Of a DNA stretch of 21,791 nucleotides, positions 1-8,479 are shown piece after piece. The DNA is taken from positions 1 through 21,791 of the IMG/VR virus record IMGVR_UViG_3300047995_000032. One strand, 5' to 3'. The DNA is from a virus. The notes under the pieces were generated by a model. That model worked only from the letters and a program-made list of their open reading frames with translations. It did not search any database and was not told the origin of the DNA. The translations under genes were made by a program, and so were the position numbers. Numbering within the stretch: position 1 is the stretch's first letter; each line of letters opens with the position of its first letter.

Positions 1-397
1 ATTGCATTTGATCTGTAGTTTCTACTGGCATCTTCATCCATATAACAAATGAATACAAACCAAAGTGTACATGAGATGGATTGAACTCATGTTGATACTG
101 CCAGTTGACCCATAGATCATTCAATTGGATTGAAGATCCTTCTGGTATCATGGTTATCATTTCACTTGCTTTGTATTTGAAATGCTCTCCGTATTCTTTT
201 GTTACATCACCAATAAATTTTCTGAAAGTATCAGTAGGATTCATTTCCTTGCTCGCACTAATATTTCCTGCTAGTTTAAACTTGGCATCTCTTCCTGCAG
301 TGTCTATCATGCCCCACAGATCATCCATAATGTTTTTGGGTACACGAACTTCCAACCACCCATCATTTTGGGGGACTATCGGTCTCGATTCTATCAT
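1..397 (-). CDS. Putative 2OG-Fe(II) oxygenase-like protein, 3' end cut by window
   Basis: I read this gene directly from the minus strand. It opens at an ATG at 397 with an in-frame TAA two codons upstream, so the start is well set, and stays open for 132 codons to the window edge. The clearest segment is residues 98-120: an N-W-Q stretch, then E104-F-N-P-S-H109-V-H111-F-G, then S-F-V-I-W. That pattern is typical of a family common in cyanophages and marine phages, often annotated as putative 2-oxoglutarate/Fe(II) oxygenase. The family name comes from memory of this motif, and the distal metal ligand would lie outside the window. It follows the 25-residue microprotein at the end of the tail module. 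The substrate is unknown. Family call moderate; reality of the gene strong. Confidence 0.7.
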   Translation of the reverse strand, partial: MIESRPIVPQNDGWLEVRVPKNIMDDLWGMIDTAGRDAKFKLAGNISASKEMNPTDTFRKFIGDVTKEYGEHFKYKASEMITMIPEGSSIQLNDLWVNWQYQHEFNPSHVHFGLYSFVIWMKMPVETTDQMQ

Positions 398-400
398 AAT

Positions 401-478
401 TTAATTGTGTGGATCGTAATATCTTATTATCCAACCTGTTCCTGCTATTAGTATAGCAATAATTATTAAACTTGTCAT
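401..478 (-). CDS. Membrane microprotein, 25 residues
   Basis: This short ORF reads M-T-S-L-I-I-I-A-I-L-I-A-G-T-G-W-I-I, then R-Y-Y-D-P-H-N and a TAA stop. Residues 4-18 form one hydrophobic helix, and the remaining tail is polar. Its ATG overlaps the TGA stop of the upstream collar gene in an ATGA arrangement (475-478). That is the usual translational coupling in this genome and argues the ORF is translated. It ends only a few bases before the next start at 397, so it exactly fills an otherwise non-coding gap. I know no function for it. A small membrane-anchored accessory protein is possible, but this is inference from hydrophobicity alone. Confidence 0.6.
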   Translation of the reverse strand: MTSLIIIAILIAGTGWIIRYYDPHN

Positions 479-1266
479 GTCTTCATTATGTATGCTAACG
501 CATAATATGGTGGTCTGTTTTCATGTGATTGTCCTCCACCAGCAGAACCTGTATTTACAGTAGTTACTTTACAGTCATTATTACTTGCTGGCCATGGACG
601 ATATCCTACATCATTTTGAGCATCTTGTCTATCCCAAGTATGAGTGTGAGCAGGAATTTGATTTAGTGTAAGAGTCACACTAGAATTACCACCAGTATTA
701 CCAACACCGTAACTAGAACCAGCACCAACAATAAATCTGTCTTGTAAATTTGGTGTACCATTCTGACCATTACATAAAACAAAACCATTTGGAATAGCAT
801 TAGTGGCACCAGACCATAATATTATAGCACCAGTTGGAAGTCCTCCTCCACCAGTACCAGTAACTTCAAGATTTCCATTTACTTTTACACCTGTTGCTGT
901 GGTTTCTAATTTTGCTGTAGTGTTACTACCACCATCATAAAATAATTTTACTGCACCATTTGCAATACAGTGAATCATGTCTTCTGCAGCACCAGGAGTT
1001 GCATCTTTTTGAAGATATAGATTACTGCCATTAGTAACAATGCACATGTCACCAGTTCCTATCTCACTGATAAAACTATTGTTGCTATTTACATCATGAA
1101 AGATTTGCAAACAATTACTAGAACTCGTTCCAAATTGTATGTGACCACCAGAAGTAATGTTATAGGTTCCTGCATTAGTGTCTACTATAGTTAGACCAGC
1201 AGAATCTACCTGTAACTTACCAGTTAAACTAGATCCAGAACTTTCAGTGGTTCCTATAAATGCCAT
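475..1266 (-). CDS. Tail fibre tip protein with C-terminal collar domain (263 aa)
   Basis: This is a predicted structural protein of the tail fibre or receptor-binding tip. Residues 40-135 carry a beta-rich fibre module (H-I-Q-F-G-T, F-H-D, V-K-L-F-Y-D, L-E-T-T-A-T-G-V) common in marine phage fibres. Residues 143-263 form a phage tail-collar domain: P-T-G-A-I-I-L-W-S-G, G-F-V-L-C-N-G, P-N-L-Q-D-R-F-I-V-G-A-G and a closing N-R-P-P-Y-Y-A-L-A-Y-I-M-K-T. An H207-T-H209 motif matches the HxH metal-binding motif found in T4 gp12 and gp37 tips. The collar domain is strongly similar to that of the neighbouring 128-residue gene, so the two are paralogues. The start is an ATG 5 nt below the previous stop with no obvious ribosome site. 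It overlaps the following microprotein by 4 nt. Confidence 0.88.
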   Translation of the reverse strand: MAFIGTTESSGSSLTGKLQVDSAGLTIVDTNAGTYNITSGGHIQFGTSSSNCLQIFHDVNSNNSFISEIGTGDMCIVTNGSNLYLQKDATPGAAEDMIHCIANGAVKLFYDGGSNTTAKLETTATGVKVNGNLEVTGTGGGGLPTGAIILWSGATNAIPNGFVLCNGQNGTPNLQDRFIVGAGSSYGVGNTGGNSSVTLTLNQIPAHTHTWDRQDAQNDVGYRPWPASNNDCKVTTVNTGSAGGGQSHENRPPYYALAYIMKT

Positions 1267-1270
1267 GTGA

Positions 1271-1657
1271 CTAAGTTTTAAATATGTATGCTAACGCATA
1301 GTATGGTGGTACAGTATTAACTGTGTCAGAACCAGACCCACTAAAACTATGAGTGTGTCTTCTGTTTAAAGAACCTGTTGATACAGAATTACCTCCAGTT
1401 GCTAAACTTTCAAAACCTGTAGAACCACTAACAGAGATGTTTACAGTATCAGTTGTAGAACCACCTGTTGCATCTACAGCATAAGAACTTCCTGCACCTA
1501 CTATAAATTTATCCTGTAAATTTGGTGTGCCATTATTACCATCACACAATACCCATCCAGATGGTATTGCATTTGTAGCACCAGACCACATTGCTATCAG
1601 TCCAGTTGGTATTCCTGATACCCCTGATAAATTTGATCCGTCTCCAAAGTATGCCAT
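1271..1657 (-). CDS. Short tail-collar domain protein (128 aa)
   Basis: This gene is almost entirely a phage tail-collar domain. It has I-P-T-G-L-I-A-M-W-S-G at 16-26, G-W-V-L-C-D-G at 34-40, P-N-L-Q-D-K-F-I-V-G-A-G at 45-56, an H101-T-H103 metal-binding-type motif, and the terminal P-P-Y-Y-A-L-A-Y-I-F-K-T. It lacks the extra N-terminal fibre module of its downstream paralogue, so it looks like a minimal tip. The ATG lies one base past the fibre stop, and a GAGG ribosome site sits inside the end of the upstream gene, pointing to coupled translation with the 1253-residue fibre. It probably trimerises at the distal end of a fibre and helps contact the host surface. Which fibre it caps is unknown. 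Confidence 0.88.
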   Translation of the reverse strand: MAYFGDGSNLSGVSGIPTGLIAMWSGATNAIPSGWVLCDGNNGTPNLQDKFIVGAGSSYAVDATGGSTTDTVNISVSGSTGFESLATGGNSVSTGSLNRRHTHSFSGSGSDTVNTVPPYYALAYIFKT

Positions 1658-1658
1658 A

Positions 1659-4600
1659 TTAAACCTCAGTTAAGTTGAACTTATATTTCTTACCAGTGGT
1701 TCTATTGATTAAGAATAGATCATCAGCACCCTCTTGCATTGTCCAGTTTCCTTCAGTTCCATCTACCTCGTTACCACCCATTCCTGTGTTGTTTAGATGA
1801 ACGTCACCAGAGTAGACGTTTGCCCAACGTAAGTTAGATGCTCCAAGATCTTGTGCGTTATCTGAACCAGGTACTATGTCACCATCGGAAGATTGTATGC
1901 GTAATCTTTCTACGAGTACACTACCATTATCAACTGCAACAACAAAATCAGCTAAATTATCACCTTGATCATGAGCATATAATCTAATATCACCACTACG
2001 TCTTGTTCTAAATTCCAATCCATGATAATAACCATTATTAGAACCAGTGTCTTCAATTCTTAAACAGGCAGTATCGGCATTACCTCCAGCATAGTTTACA
2101 CTAGATTTACCTACAACTCCCATGTAGCATGTAGCGTTTGAAGTATTACCTGGTCTAACTTTGAAATTATCACTAACAGTCAATGCACTAAGAGTTCCGA
2201 CAGATGTTAATGATGATCCTGTGACTGCACTACCAAGTGTGTATGCAACACCAGCACCACTTAAATCAATCTGTCCTTGACCACCACCATTTGTAGGTCC
2301 GATAACTTTATTAGTATCACTGGCAATTAGAATACCATTTACATAATAGTTCTTACCACTTGCAAGATCTATATGTTCTGATGATGTCCAACTATTATAT
2401 GTTACACCACCATCAACTCCTCTCCATAGGAATGTCTTATCACTTGTACCCTTAACAATAATACCACCGTCTTCTGCAGCAGTATCAGAAGGACCTATCG
2501 CACTGAATGTAGGTGTACCAGATCCTGTTACGTTGTTGCTCAATACCGCTGTGTCGTTTGTGATACTTACAATGATTGTTCCAGCAGGAACTGTAATACC
2601 AGCAGTGTTTGATGTAATCTCCATGCCAGGTATTAGTCCTAGTGTAGGAGCAATCGCTACGATATTTGCAGATCCAGATACAGCAGTACATGTAAACTGT
2701 GTACTTACAACAGCAGCAAGTTCAATTGCCTTGTCTGTAATCTGTACAATATTAGATTTAATTGTGGTTGTAGTACCATTAACTGTAAGATCACCCTTGA
2801 TAAGTGTATCTCCATCTACGGTAAGATTTTGACTAGTACTAATATTGTAACTAGAATCACCACGCAACCATGCTTGTCCACCAGAACCAATAACAAGTTG
2901 ATTATCTCCACTAATATTAGGAGGTCTAAATGTTACATCAGCAGAAGTCTCGTTGTATGCAGGACCTATAAGAACGTTGTTATTACCTTGTACATCAAAA
3001 CCAGCATAGTGTCCAATACAGACGTTTCCACTACCCGTCGAGTTTGTCTCCATTGCATTGTTACCAATCGCAAGGTTCTTACTACCAGAAAGTGTAACAA
3101 GTAATGCATCTTTACCAATACCAATATTATTATTTCCGACACCCGCTGCCCTCAAAACCCTGTGGCCAATTGCAGTATTGGATGCACCAATATTATTTGT
3201 GAACAATGCTTGGTATCCAAATGCTGTGTTCTGAGATCCAGAAGTGTTTGCAGCAAGTGCTGATGTACCCACACGAGTGTTTGTATTTACAGCACCACCA
3301 CCTCTACCAATTTGCATTGGATCACTAGAAGTTCCACGTATTGTAAGGTCTGCATTTTCAATGTTAAGATTACCATTGAATACAGCGTTATCATTTGTAT
3401 CAACACCAACAGTGAGATCTTCTTTAAGTATTAAGTCATGGTTGATAGTTGTATCACCAGTTGAAGCACCCATGACGATGCTTCCAGCAGCACCACCAAA
3501 CAATATACTTGTAGCACCAGTGTTAACTAAATTAAATCCTGCAGATGTTGTAGTAATACCAGTTAAAATTGTAGGGTTGGTCTGGAATACTAACTTATCT
3601 AATCCTGTTGTATCTGTAATCAAACCACGCATCTGTGTAGATGTGGTAGATGAGAATGATGCAAGAGTATCAGATCTATATGCTACGTCTCCACCAACTC
3701 TAAAGTTAACAGCAACTGTTGCAGCAGGGTTATCTGATGTTAATGTTAGAGAATCATTTACATCCAACACTTTAGATGTTGCGATGTCTAGTGTTGCAGA
3801 TGCAGTTGTACTAACTATAAGACCATTGACTGATGTCGCAACAGCAGCACCGATGTTAGGTGAGGTAAGTGTTGGAGATGTAAGAGTTTTGTTAGTAAGA
3901 ATCTGTGTCTCTGCCTCTGTAACAAACCTTCTTTCAACAGAACCGTCCCATCCTCTCCAGTATCCACCAGAGTTAAACCACTGTAATGATTGATATTTTG
4001 TGACAGATCCACTACCATCTGTTTCTAAGTTTATCTGTACACCGCCGTCATTTCCAACTAAATTATTTCCCTTTCTTAATTCTATACTATTGTCTTCTAC
4101 TATTAAAGTAGTAGTATTTAAAATTGTTTGAGTGCCATCTACAACTAAGTCACCAGAAACTGTAACAGTAGACCCGTTATCAGAAATCAAACTGTTTCCT
4201 ATCTGACTGTTACCAGAGTCCCACTTTAATAATTGATTACCACTAAAGTTACCAGCATTTTTTAATTGGAAATCTGTACCTGATAATAAGATACCAGCGG
4301 ATGCTGTCAACGCTGCACCAGTGTCATCGTTAGCAGATGTGACTGTGAATGTTGTTACACCACCAGCAGTTGCTTGTGAAATGCTAGTAGCACCAGTTCC
4401 TACAAACTTAAAGTCTCCTGCAGTAACAACGTTAGCACCAGATGAAAGTCTAGTTACTGTGTTTGTATCTACACTAGCAATACTAATTGTGTTACCCGCT
4501 TGTGATACTGTGACGTTTGCTCCACCAGTAAACTCGACATCACCAGTTACAAGTGATCCAGCTGCTCCTCCCTTCAATCTGGTTATAGTATCAACAGATG

Positions 4601-5420
4601 TATATGTAATTGTTGAGTCGCCATTACCATCAACACCTTGAGCAACAGTAGTAGCACCACCAGATAAGAATGTAAAGTTACCAGGATTTAATACTTGTCC
4701 TGTGGTTGCTCTTATCTTCGTGATCGTGTCAACATATGTTGAGTTGATCGTAATTGTTTTAGATGCTGTGTCCTGAGATACTGTAGAGGATCCAGTTGCA
4801 GCAATTGTAATATCTCCAGTCTGTGCTGTACCACCAGTTCCAGACTTCACTGTTGTTATAGTATCAGCATCAGGTGCTGTACCAGATATTGTAATGACTT
4901 CACCAACTCTATTGATTGCTAGAGCAAGAGCATTAGATCCAGCAGGAACAGCAGCAGGAGGACCTACAGCGATACTGACATCATCATCTCCTTGTCCTGA
5001 TCCACCAGCAGTTAGTCTAATAACTTTTGTATTATTATTGACACCATCTTGTGCACTCACAACGTAAGTGGTGTTGTCATTTGGTGTTGTAACAGATCCA
5101 CCTAGAGCAATAGCAGCACCGTTTACTTGTATTGTGGAGTTTGAAAGAGCAGCGTTTGGTATGTTAGAGAGAGTATTAGCAGATCCAGAAATTACACATG
5201 AAGTAAAAGTTTTATTTTCTAAGACTTGGTTTTGTGTTAGATACACATCACCAGGTGTTCCCCATGAAACAACCGTACCGTTACTGGTAAGATATTTTCC
5301 TGCTCCTGTGTCACCACTTATGACTATATTGTTACCAGACAATTCTAAATTGTCACCAGAAATCAGTTCCTCAATCTTTTGAGAAACCGCATTTACTATT
5401 AACGGAAAACGATCTGCCAT
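1659..5420 (-). CDS. Large tail fibre protein (1253 aa)
   Basis: The N-terminus (A-D-R-F-P-L-I-V-N-A-V-S at 2-13, then S-G-D-N-L-E-L) matches the attachment end of long fibres in T4-like cyanophages. Residues 185-362 hold about four imperfect 45-residue repeats built on D-T-I-T, T-G-D-x-x-F and G-G-A-x-T-V-S-Q. Residues 425-515 and about 875-1000 are two copies of a module (V-D-G-T-Q-T-I-L and V-N-G-T-T-T-T-I). Residues 717-825 are YadA-head-like repeats with N-T-A-F-G, N-T-A-I-G, N-N-I-G-I-G, N-L-A-I-G and N-V-C-I-G. The last 75 residues (G-S-D-N-A-Q-D-L-G, R-W-A-N-V-Y-S-G-D-V-H-L, K-K-Y-K-F-N-L-T-E-V) are a conserved cyanophage fibre end. A late promoter motif lies 32 bases before the ATG. 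Two collar genes follow directly and probably form its tip. Role clear at family level; receptor unknown. Confidence 0.9.
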   Translation of the reverse strand: MADRFPLIVNAVSQKIEELISGDNLELSGNNIVISGDTGAGKYLTSNGTVVSWGTPGDVYLTQNQVLENKTFTSCVISGSANTLSNIPNAALSNSTIQVNGAAIALGGSVTTPNDNTTYVVSAQDGVNNNTKVIRLTAGGSGQGDDDVSIAVGPPAAVPAGSNALALAINRVGEVITISGTAPDADTITTVKSGTGGTAQTGDITIAATGSSTVSQDTASKTITINSTYVDTITKIRATTGQVLNPGNFTFLSGGATTVAQGVDGNGDSTITYTSVDTITRLKGGAAGSLVTGDVEFTGGANVTVSQAGNTISIASVDTNTVTRLSSGANVVTAGDFKFVGTGATSISQATAGGVTTFTVTSANDDTGAALTASAGILLSGTDFQLKNAGNFSGNQLLKWDSGNSQIGNSLISDNGSTVTVSGDLVVDGTQTILNTTTLIVEDNSIELRKGNNLVGNDGGVQINLETDGSGSVTKYQSLQWFNSGGYWRGWDGSVERRFVTEAETQILTNKTLTSPTLTSPNIGAAVATSVNGLIVSTTASATLDIATSKVLDVNDSLTLTSDNPAATVAVNFRVGGDVAYRSDTLASFSSTTSTQMRGLITDTTGLDKLVFQTNPTILTGITTTSAGFNLVNTGATSILFGGAAGSIVMGASTGDTTINHDLILKEDLTVGVDTNDNAVFNGNLNIENADLTIRGTSSDPMQIGRGGGAVNTNTRVGTSALAANTSGSQNTAFGYQALFTNNIGASNTAIGHRVLRAAGVGNNNIGIGKDALLVTLSGSKNLAIGNNAMETNSTGSGNVCIGHYAGFDVQGNNNVLIGPAYNETSADVTFRPPNISGDNQLVIGSGGQAWLRGDSSYNISTSQNLTVDGDTLIKGDLTVNGTTTTIKSNIVQITDKAIELAAVVSTQFTCTAVSGSANIVAIAPTLGLIPGMEITSNTAGITVPAGTIIVSITNDTAVLSNNVTGSGTPTFSAIGPSDTAAEDGGIIVKGTSDKTFLWRGVDGGVTYNSWTSSEHIDLASGKNYYVNGILIASDTNKVIGPTNGGGQGQIDLSGAGVAYTLGSAVTGSSLTSVGTLSALTVSDNFKVRPGNTSNATCYMGVVGKSSVNYAGGNADTACLRIEDTGSNNGYYHGLEFRTRRSGDIRLYAHDQGDNLADFVVAVDNGSVLVERLRIQSSDGDIVPGSDNAQDLGASNLRWANVYSGDVHLNNTGMGGNEVDGTEGNWTMQEGADDLFLINRTTGKKYKFNLTEV

Positions 5421-5451
5421 TTATCTACCAAATGTTACTACTGCTCAAGTT

Positions 5452-5459
5452 TATTTATG
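5452..5459 (-). promoter_or_regulatory. T4-type late promoter motif CATAAATA
   Basis: The minus strand reads CATAAATA here, one base from the T4 late consensus TATAAATA. It lies 32 bases before the ATG of the 1253-residue fibre, with no other promoter signal in this short gap. Its internal TAA is also the stop codon of the protease-esterase gene. Recognition by a phage gp55-type sigma factor is inferred. Confidence 0.65.
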
Positions 5460-8400
5460 TGATGACGATTGATCCACCCATACCAAGAGATGCGTGTGGA
5501 GAACAAACATAATAATATGTTCCTGATGACACTCCTGTTGTGTTCCAAGACAGAGTTCCACTCTGTGTTCCTTGTGTTCCAGTTACAGTTCCTGTTGATA
5601 CTTGACTACCAGAACCACCAACATAAACAGTCTTAATATAGAATGGATGACCAAATGTATTTGAAACAATAAAGTTAATTGTATCTCCTGCCTGTACAGT
5701 AACTGTAGGATCATTACCAGTTACTAATCCATTCCTATCATTTCCACTTAGTTGATAGTTAACGTTACTGTTTGCAGTCACAGTTATATTATATGTATTA
5801 GATGGTAATGTAACTGTAATTGTCTGACCATCACTCTCTACCCATTCCTCAAACAAAGCAATCATCTTTGCATTGACACCATGTCCACCATTACTTGCAC
5901 AATGAACAACTTCATTTACATTCCCATTAATATTATAACGATAGAGTTGTGTTGCTGCGTCTCCTTGGAATGTTAATCCAGTATTCTGTTCTCCTCCTGC
6001 CCATCCCATAGCTTGTGCCATACGATATGTGGATAGTCTAGCACCTATGAATTGAATACCAACACCAGCACCACCATTATAAGGTATGACACCATCATTA
6101 GTATTCTGCATCATCAATATTTTTCTACCAGCAACAGGAACTTTCTGAACAGTGTATCCATAACTTCCAGCAGATCCACTAGTATCTAAATGATCTGTTG
6201 GCATAAAGAACTGTGTAAAATTATTTACCTCATTAGTATGAAATTGAGATACAATAGGAACAATTAAATCAACAGCAGGATCATCTATCTCAACAAATGC
6301 TCTGCATGCTAGTGCTGCACCATTAGATATACCAGAGATTCTAATTCTTGTGCTATCTACATTTGTAAATGTCTTCAATAACTTAATAAGATTTCTTAGA
6401 TATTCTATGTCAGGAGCGATGCTACTTTCATCAACTATATTCCAACTGCTTCCAGAACCATAAGGACCTACTCTAATATGATCTCCTAGTGTAGCATAGA
6501 TTGGATCATTGATAGTACTACCATTACCACCATTACCATGTAAACAAATCATTACTGGGTATCCTGTAGGACCTGCTTCATTAGTAGGAATGTATAGATC
6601 GGAAAGATAATTATATAAACCAGCAGTTGCAGGATCTTTAAAACCTGTAGGACCTACTGTTGAATTATATGATTTCCATTCTTTTTGTATTGATAATTGT
6701 GATGAGGTAGATAATAGACCACTAGGAAATCCATTAGTAGCATGTAATTTTTTAGGTCTAGGAAATACTGCACCACTTCTTCTATCTCCTACTTTATTCT
6801 GTAAATTACCATTCTGTTTTCTAGGATTTTTTGTTACCAAATATTTGTTAGGACTATCTTTTCTACATGAGTTGTCAGCAAATGTTCCTCCACCAACATC
6901 AAATGTCATGTCACCAAAGACACTATTGTTATTCATGTATGCACGGAGATCATCATTACTAAATCTATCTGTCCTCCTAGCACTAGCAACCATTGCTGCA
7001 ACACTAGCAATTAATGGTGATGCCATACTAGTTCCACTTATAGGATACATCCAGTTATTACCACCATATTTCGTATCAGCGAATCCTGCTCCTGCATTAC
7101 CTCCTGTAATAGTAGCAGGATTTCCCCATGCAGATAATATATTAGTGCCAGGTGCAAAGACATCTATTCTAGGACCGAAGTTTGTAAAAGATGACCTCTT
7201 GAATGAAGCATCACTATTCAATGATCCTACCATAATTGCATTTGGTGCACTGGCAGGAGACATACCTCTATTAAAATAGACTGGAGAGTTACTATTATAT
7301 CCTTGGAAGATAACAAAATTATTATAATTTGCATCACCTTGTGGTACTACATGAAAATTATCATTACCAGCAGCACAAATAATAACTATACCATCTGCAA
7401 TAGCATCTTCTACATCAGCATTGACAGATGTAAGTGTAACAGGAATACTCCATTTGTTAGGAGCGATACCAAAATCTGTTTCTAATCCTGCCATTGTCCA
7501 ACCAGCAGCATTAGGATTACCAGAATTGTATTGCACACCTTGATAATTTACTTCTACAACATTTCCAATTGCAATACCAGCAGGAAATTCTGATTCTAAA
7601 GATGTCTCTGTACTATACCCCCAACTATGATTTGATATTGTAGGGTTCTTATATCCAGTTACAGGATTGATAGGTTTCTTTTTATGGAATGCTCTAAGGT
7701 AATCATATAATAATAGTGTAGGTAAACTCTGACCAGAAGGCATCGTTCCTAGAATTTGTAATCCATATATGTTTGCTTCGTTTGCAAGTCCATAATAATT
7801 TCCTGCACAAGTTCCAGCAACGTGAGTTCCATGATACTCAGGATTGGTTGCATTACTATAGTAAGTTACAGCTCCAGTAGGTAGAGTCTGACCATCATCA
7901 TCTATAGATGTCACTTCAGTATTCAACTCGTTGAACCAATCATATGAAACAAATCTGTTTGCTGCAAACCCACTCCAATCACCACAGTCAGCAGATACAG
8001 GATCGTCACAAACAACTATGTCTACGTGTCTACCATCTCCCCATGCATTTTCATAATTATCACCTGGTATGGTTGTAACATATTGATTATAACTTCCTCC
8101 ACTTGATCCAAACTGTCCTTTACCTCTAACTGTACCTGTAGAATCAATGGTATGTGAAAGACCCCATGGAAAACTATTGTTAGTATCAATGCCTCCTGCT
8201 TTCCAGAAACTTCCCTCAAGTGTTCTAGGAACTTGATTATCAGTTGGTGTTGCACATTTCTTAGGATATATTCCTCTATCTTCTGGACGCAAGTCTACAT
8301 CCCATACTCTAGGATCTTGTTTTAATTCTTCTGCTTGTTCATCTGTCATCCAGTAGTGTGTGTTCCTACTGATAGGACGTTTCATATTTAAACGAAACCC

Positions 8401-8478
8401 ATTGTCCTTCATATCATCATAAAATCCGTCCAAGTCTTCCCTATTATGAAGAGTGACAATATAGATTTTTTCTGACAT
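5455..8478 (-). CDS. Virion-associated subtilisin protease / esterase / cupredoxin fusion (1007 aa)
   Basis: Three enzyme-like domains are visible. Residues 1-70 resemble an I9-type propeptide. Residues 145-535 are a subtilisin-like S8 protease with Asp in H-V-D153-I-V-V, His in H216-G-T-H219-V-A-G, the oxyanion Asn in A-A-G-N372 and Ser in S-G-T-S484-M-A-S-P. Residues 635-882 resemble a poly(3-hydroxybutyrate) depolymerase or feruloyl-esterase alpha/beta hydrolase, with H647-G-N-G, nucleophile elbow G-I-S718-N-G, Asp in N-D795-G and His in G-G-H866-G. Residues 885-1007 form a cupredoxin-like domain with H944 and C992-S-P-H995-x4-M1000, the plastocyanin ligand pattern. I chose the ATG at 8478 over one 18 bases upstream because GGAGAG sits 5 bases before it. 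It lies among tail genes and is preceded by the stop of the 347-residue fibre, so a virion role is inferred. It could cut host surface proteins, or its own tail partners. Confidence 0.85.
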   Translation of the reverse strand: MSEKIYIVTLHNREDLDGFYDDMKDNGFRLNMKRPISRNTHYWMTDEQAEELKQDPRVWDVDLRPEDRGIYPKKCATPTDNQVPRTLEGSFWKAGGIDTNNSFPWGLSHTIDSTGTVRGKGQFGSSGGSYNQYVTTIPGDNYENAWGDGRHVDIVVCDDPVSADCGDWSGFAANRFVSYDWFNELNTEVTSIDDDGQTLPTGAVTYYSNATNPEYHGTHVAGTCAGNYYGLANEANIYGLQILGTMPSGQSLPTLLLYDYLRAFHKKKPINPVTGYKNPTISNHSWGYSTETSLESEFPAGIAIGNVVEVNYQGVQYNSGNPNAAGWTMAGLETDFGIAPNKWSIPVTLTSVNADVEDAIADGIVIICAAGNDNFHVVPQGDANYNNFVIFQGYNSNSPVYFNRGMSPASAPNAIMVGSLNSDASFKRSSFTNFGPRIDVFAPGTNILSAWGNPATITGGNAGAGFADTKYGGNNWMYPISGTSMASPLIASVAAMVASARRTDRFSNDDLRAYMNNNSVFGDMTFDVGGGTFADNSCRKDSPNKYLVTKNPRKQNGNLQNKVGDRRSGAVFPRPKKLHATNGFPSGLLSTSSQLSIQKEWKSYNSTVGPTGFKDPATAGLYNYLSDLYIPTNEAGPTGYPVMICLHGNGGNGSTINDPIYATLGDHIRVGPYGSGSSWNIVDESSIAPDIEYLRNLIKLLKTFTNVDSTRIRISGISNGAALACRAFVEIDDPAVDLIVPIVSQFHTNEVNNFTQFFMPTDHLDTSGSAGSYGYTVQKVPVAGRKILMMQNTNDGVIPYNGGAGVGIQFIGARLSTYRMAQAMGWAGGEQNTGLTFQGDAATQLYRYNINGNVNEVVHCASNGGHGVNAKMIALFEEWVESDGQTITVTLPSNTYNITVTANSNVNYQLSGNDRNGLVTGNDPTVTVQAGDTINFIVSNTFGHPFYIKTVYVGGSGSQVSTGTVTGTQGTQSGTLSWNTTGVSSGTYYYVCSPHASLGMGGSIVIT

Positions 8479-8479
8479 A

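Noticed and set aside
105-404. 99-codon plus-strand frame at the window start
   Set aside because: The minus strand here encodes the oxygenase-like protein with a recognised motif; the plus frame is its shadow.
3244-3993. 249-codon open frame on the plus strand inside the large fibre gene
   Set aside because: It is antisense to a repeat-rich, clearly coding fibre, has no family features, and reflects stop-poor complements of Gly/Thr/Ala-rich codons.
3000-5400. CRISPR array or DNA repeat array in the fibre gene
   Set aside because: The repeats are degenerate at DNA level, in frame and protein-coding, with no regular identical repeats and unique spacers.
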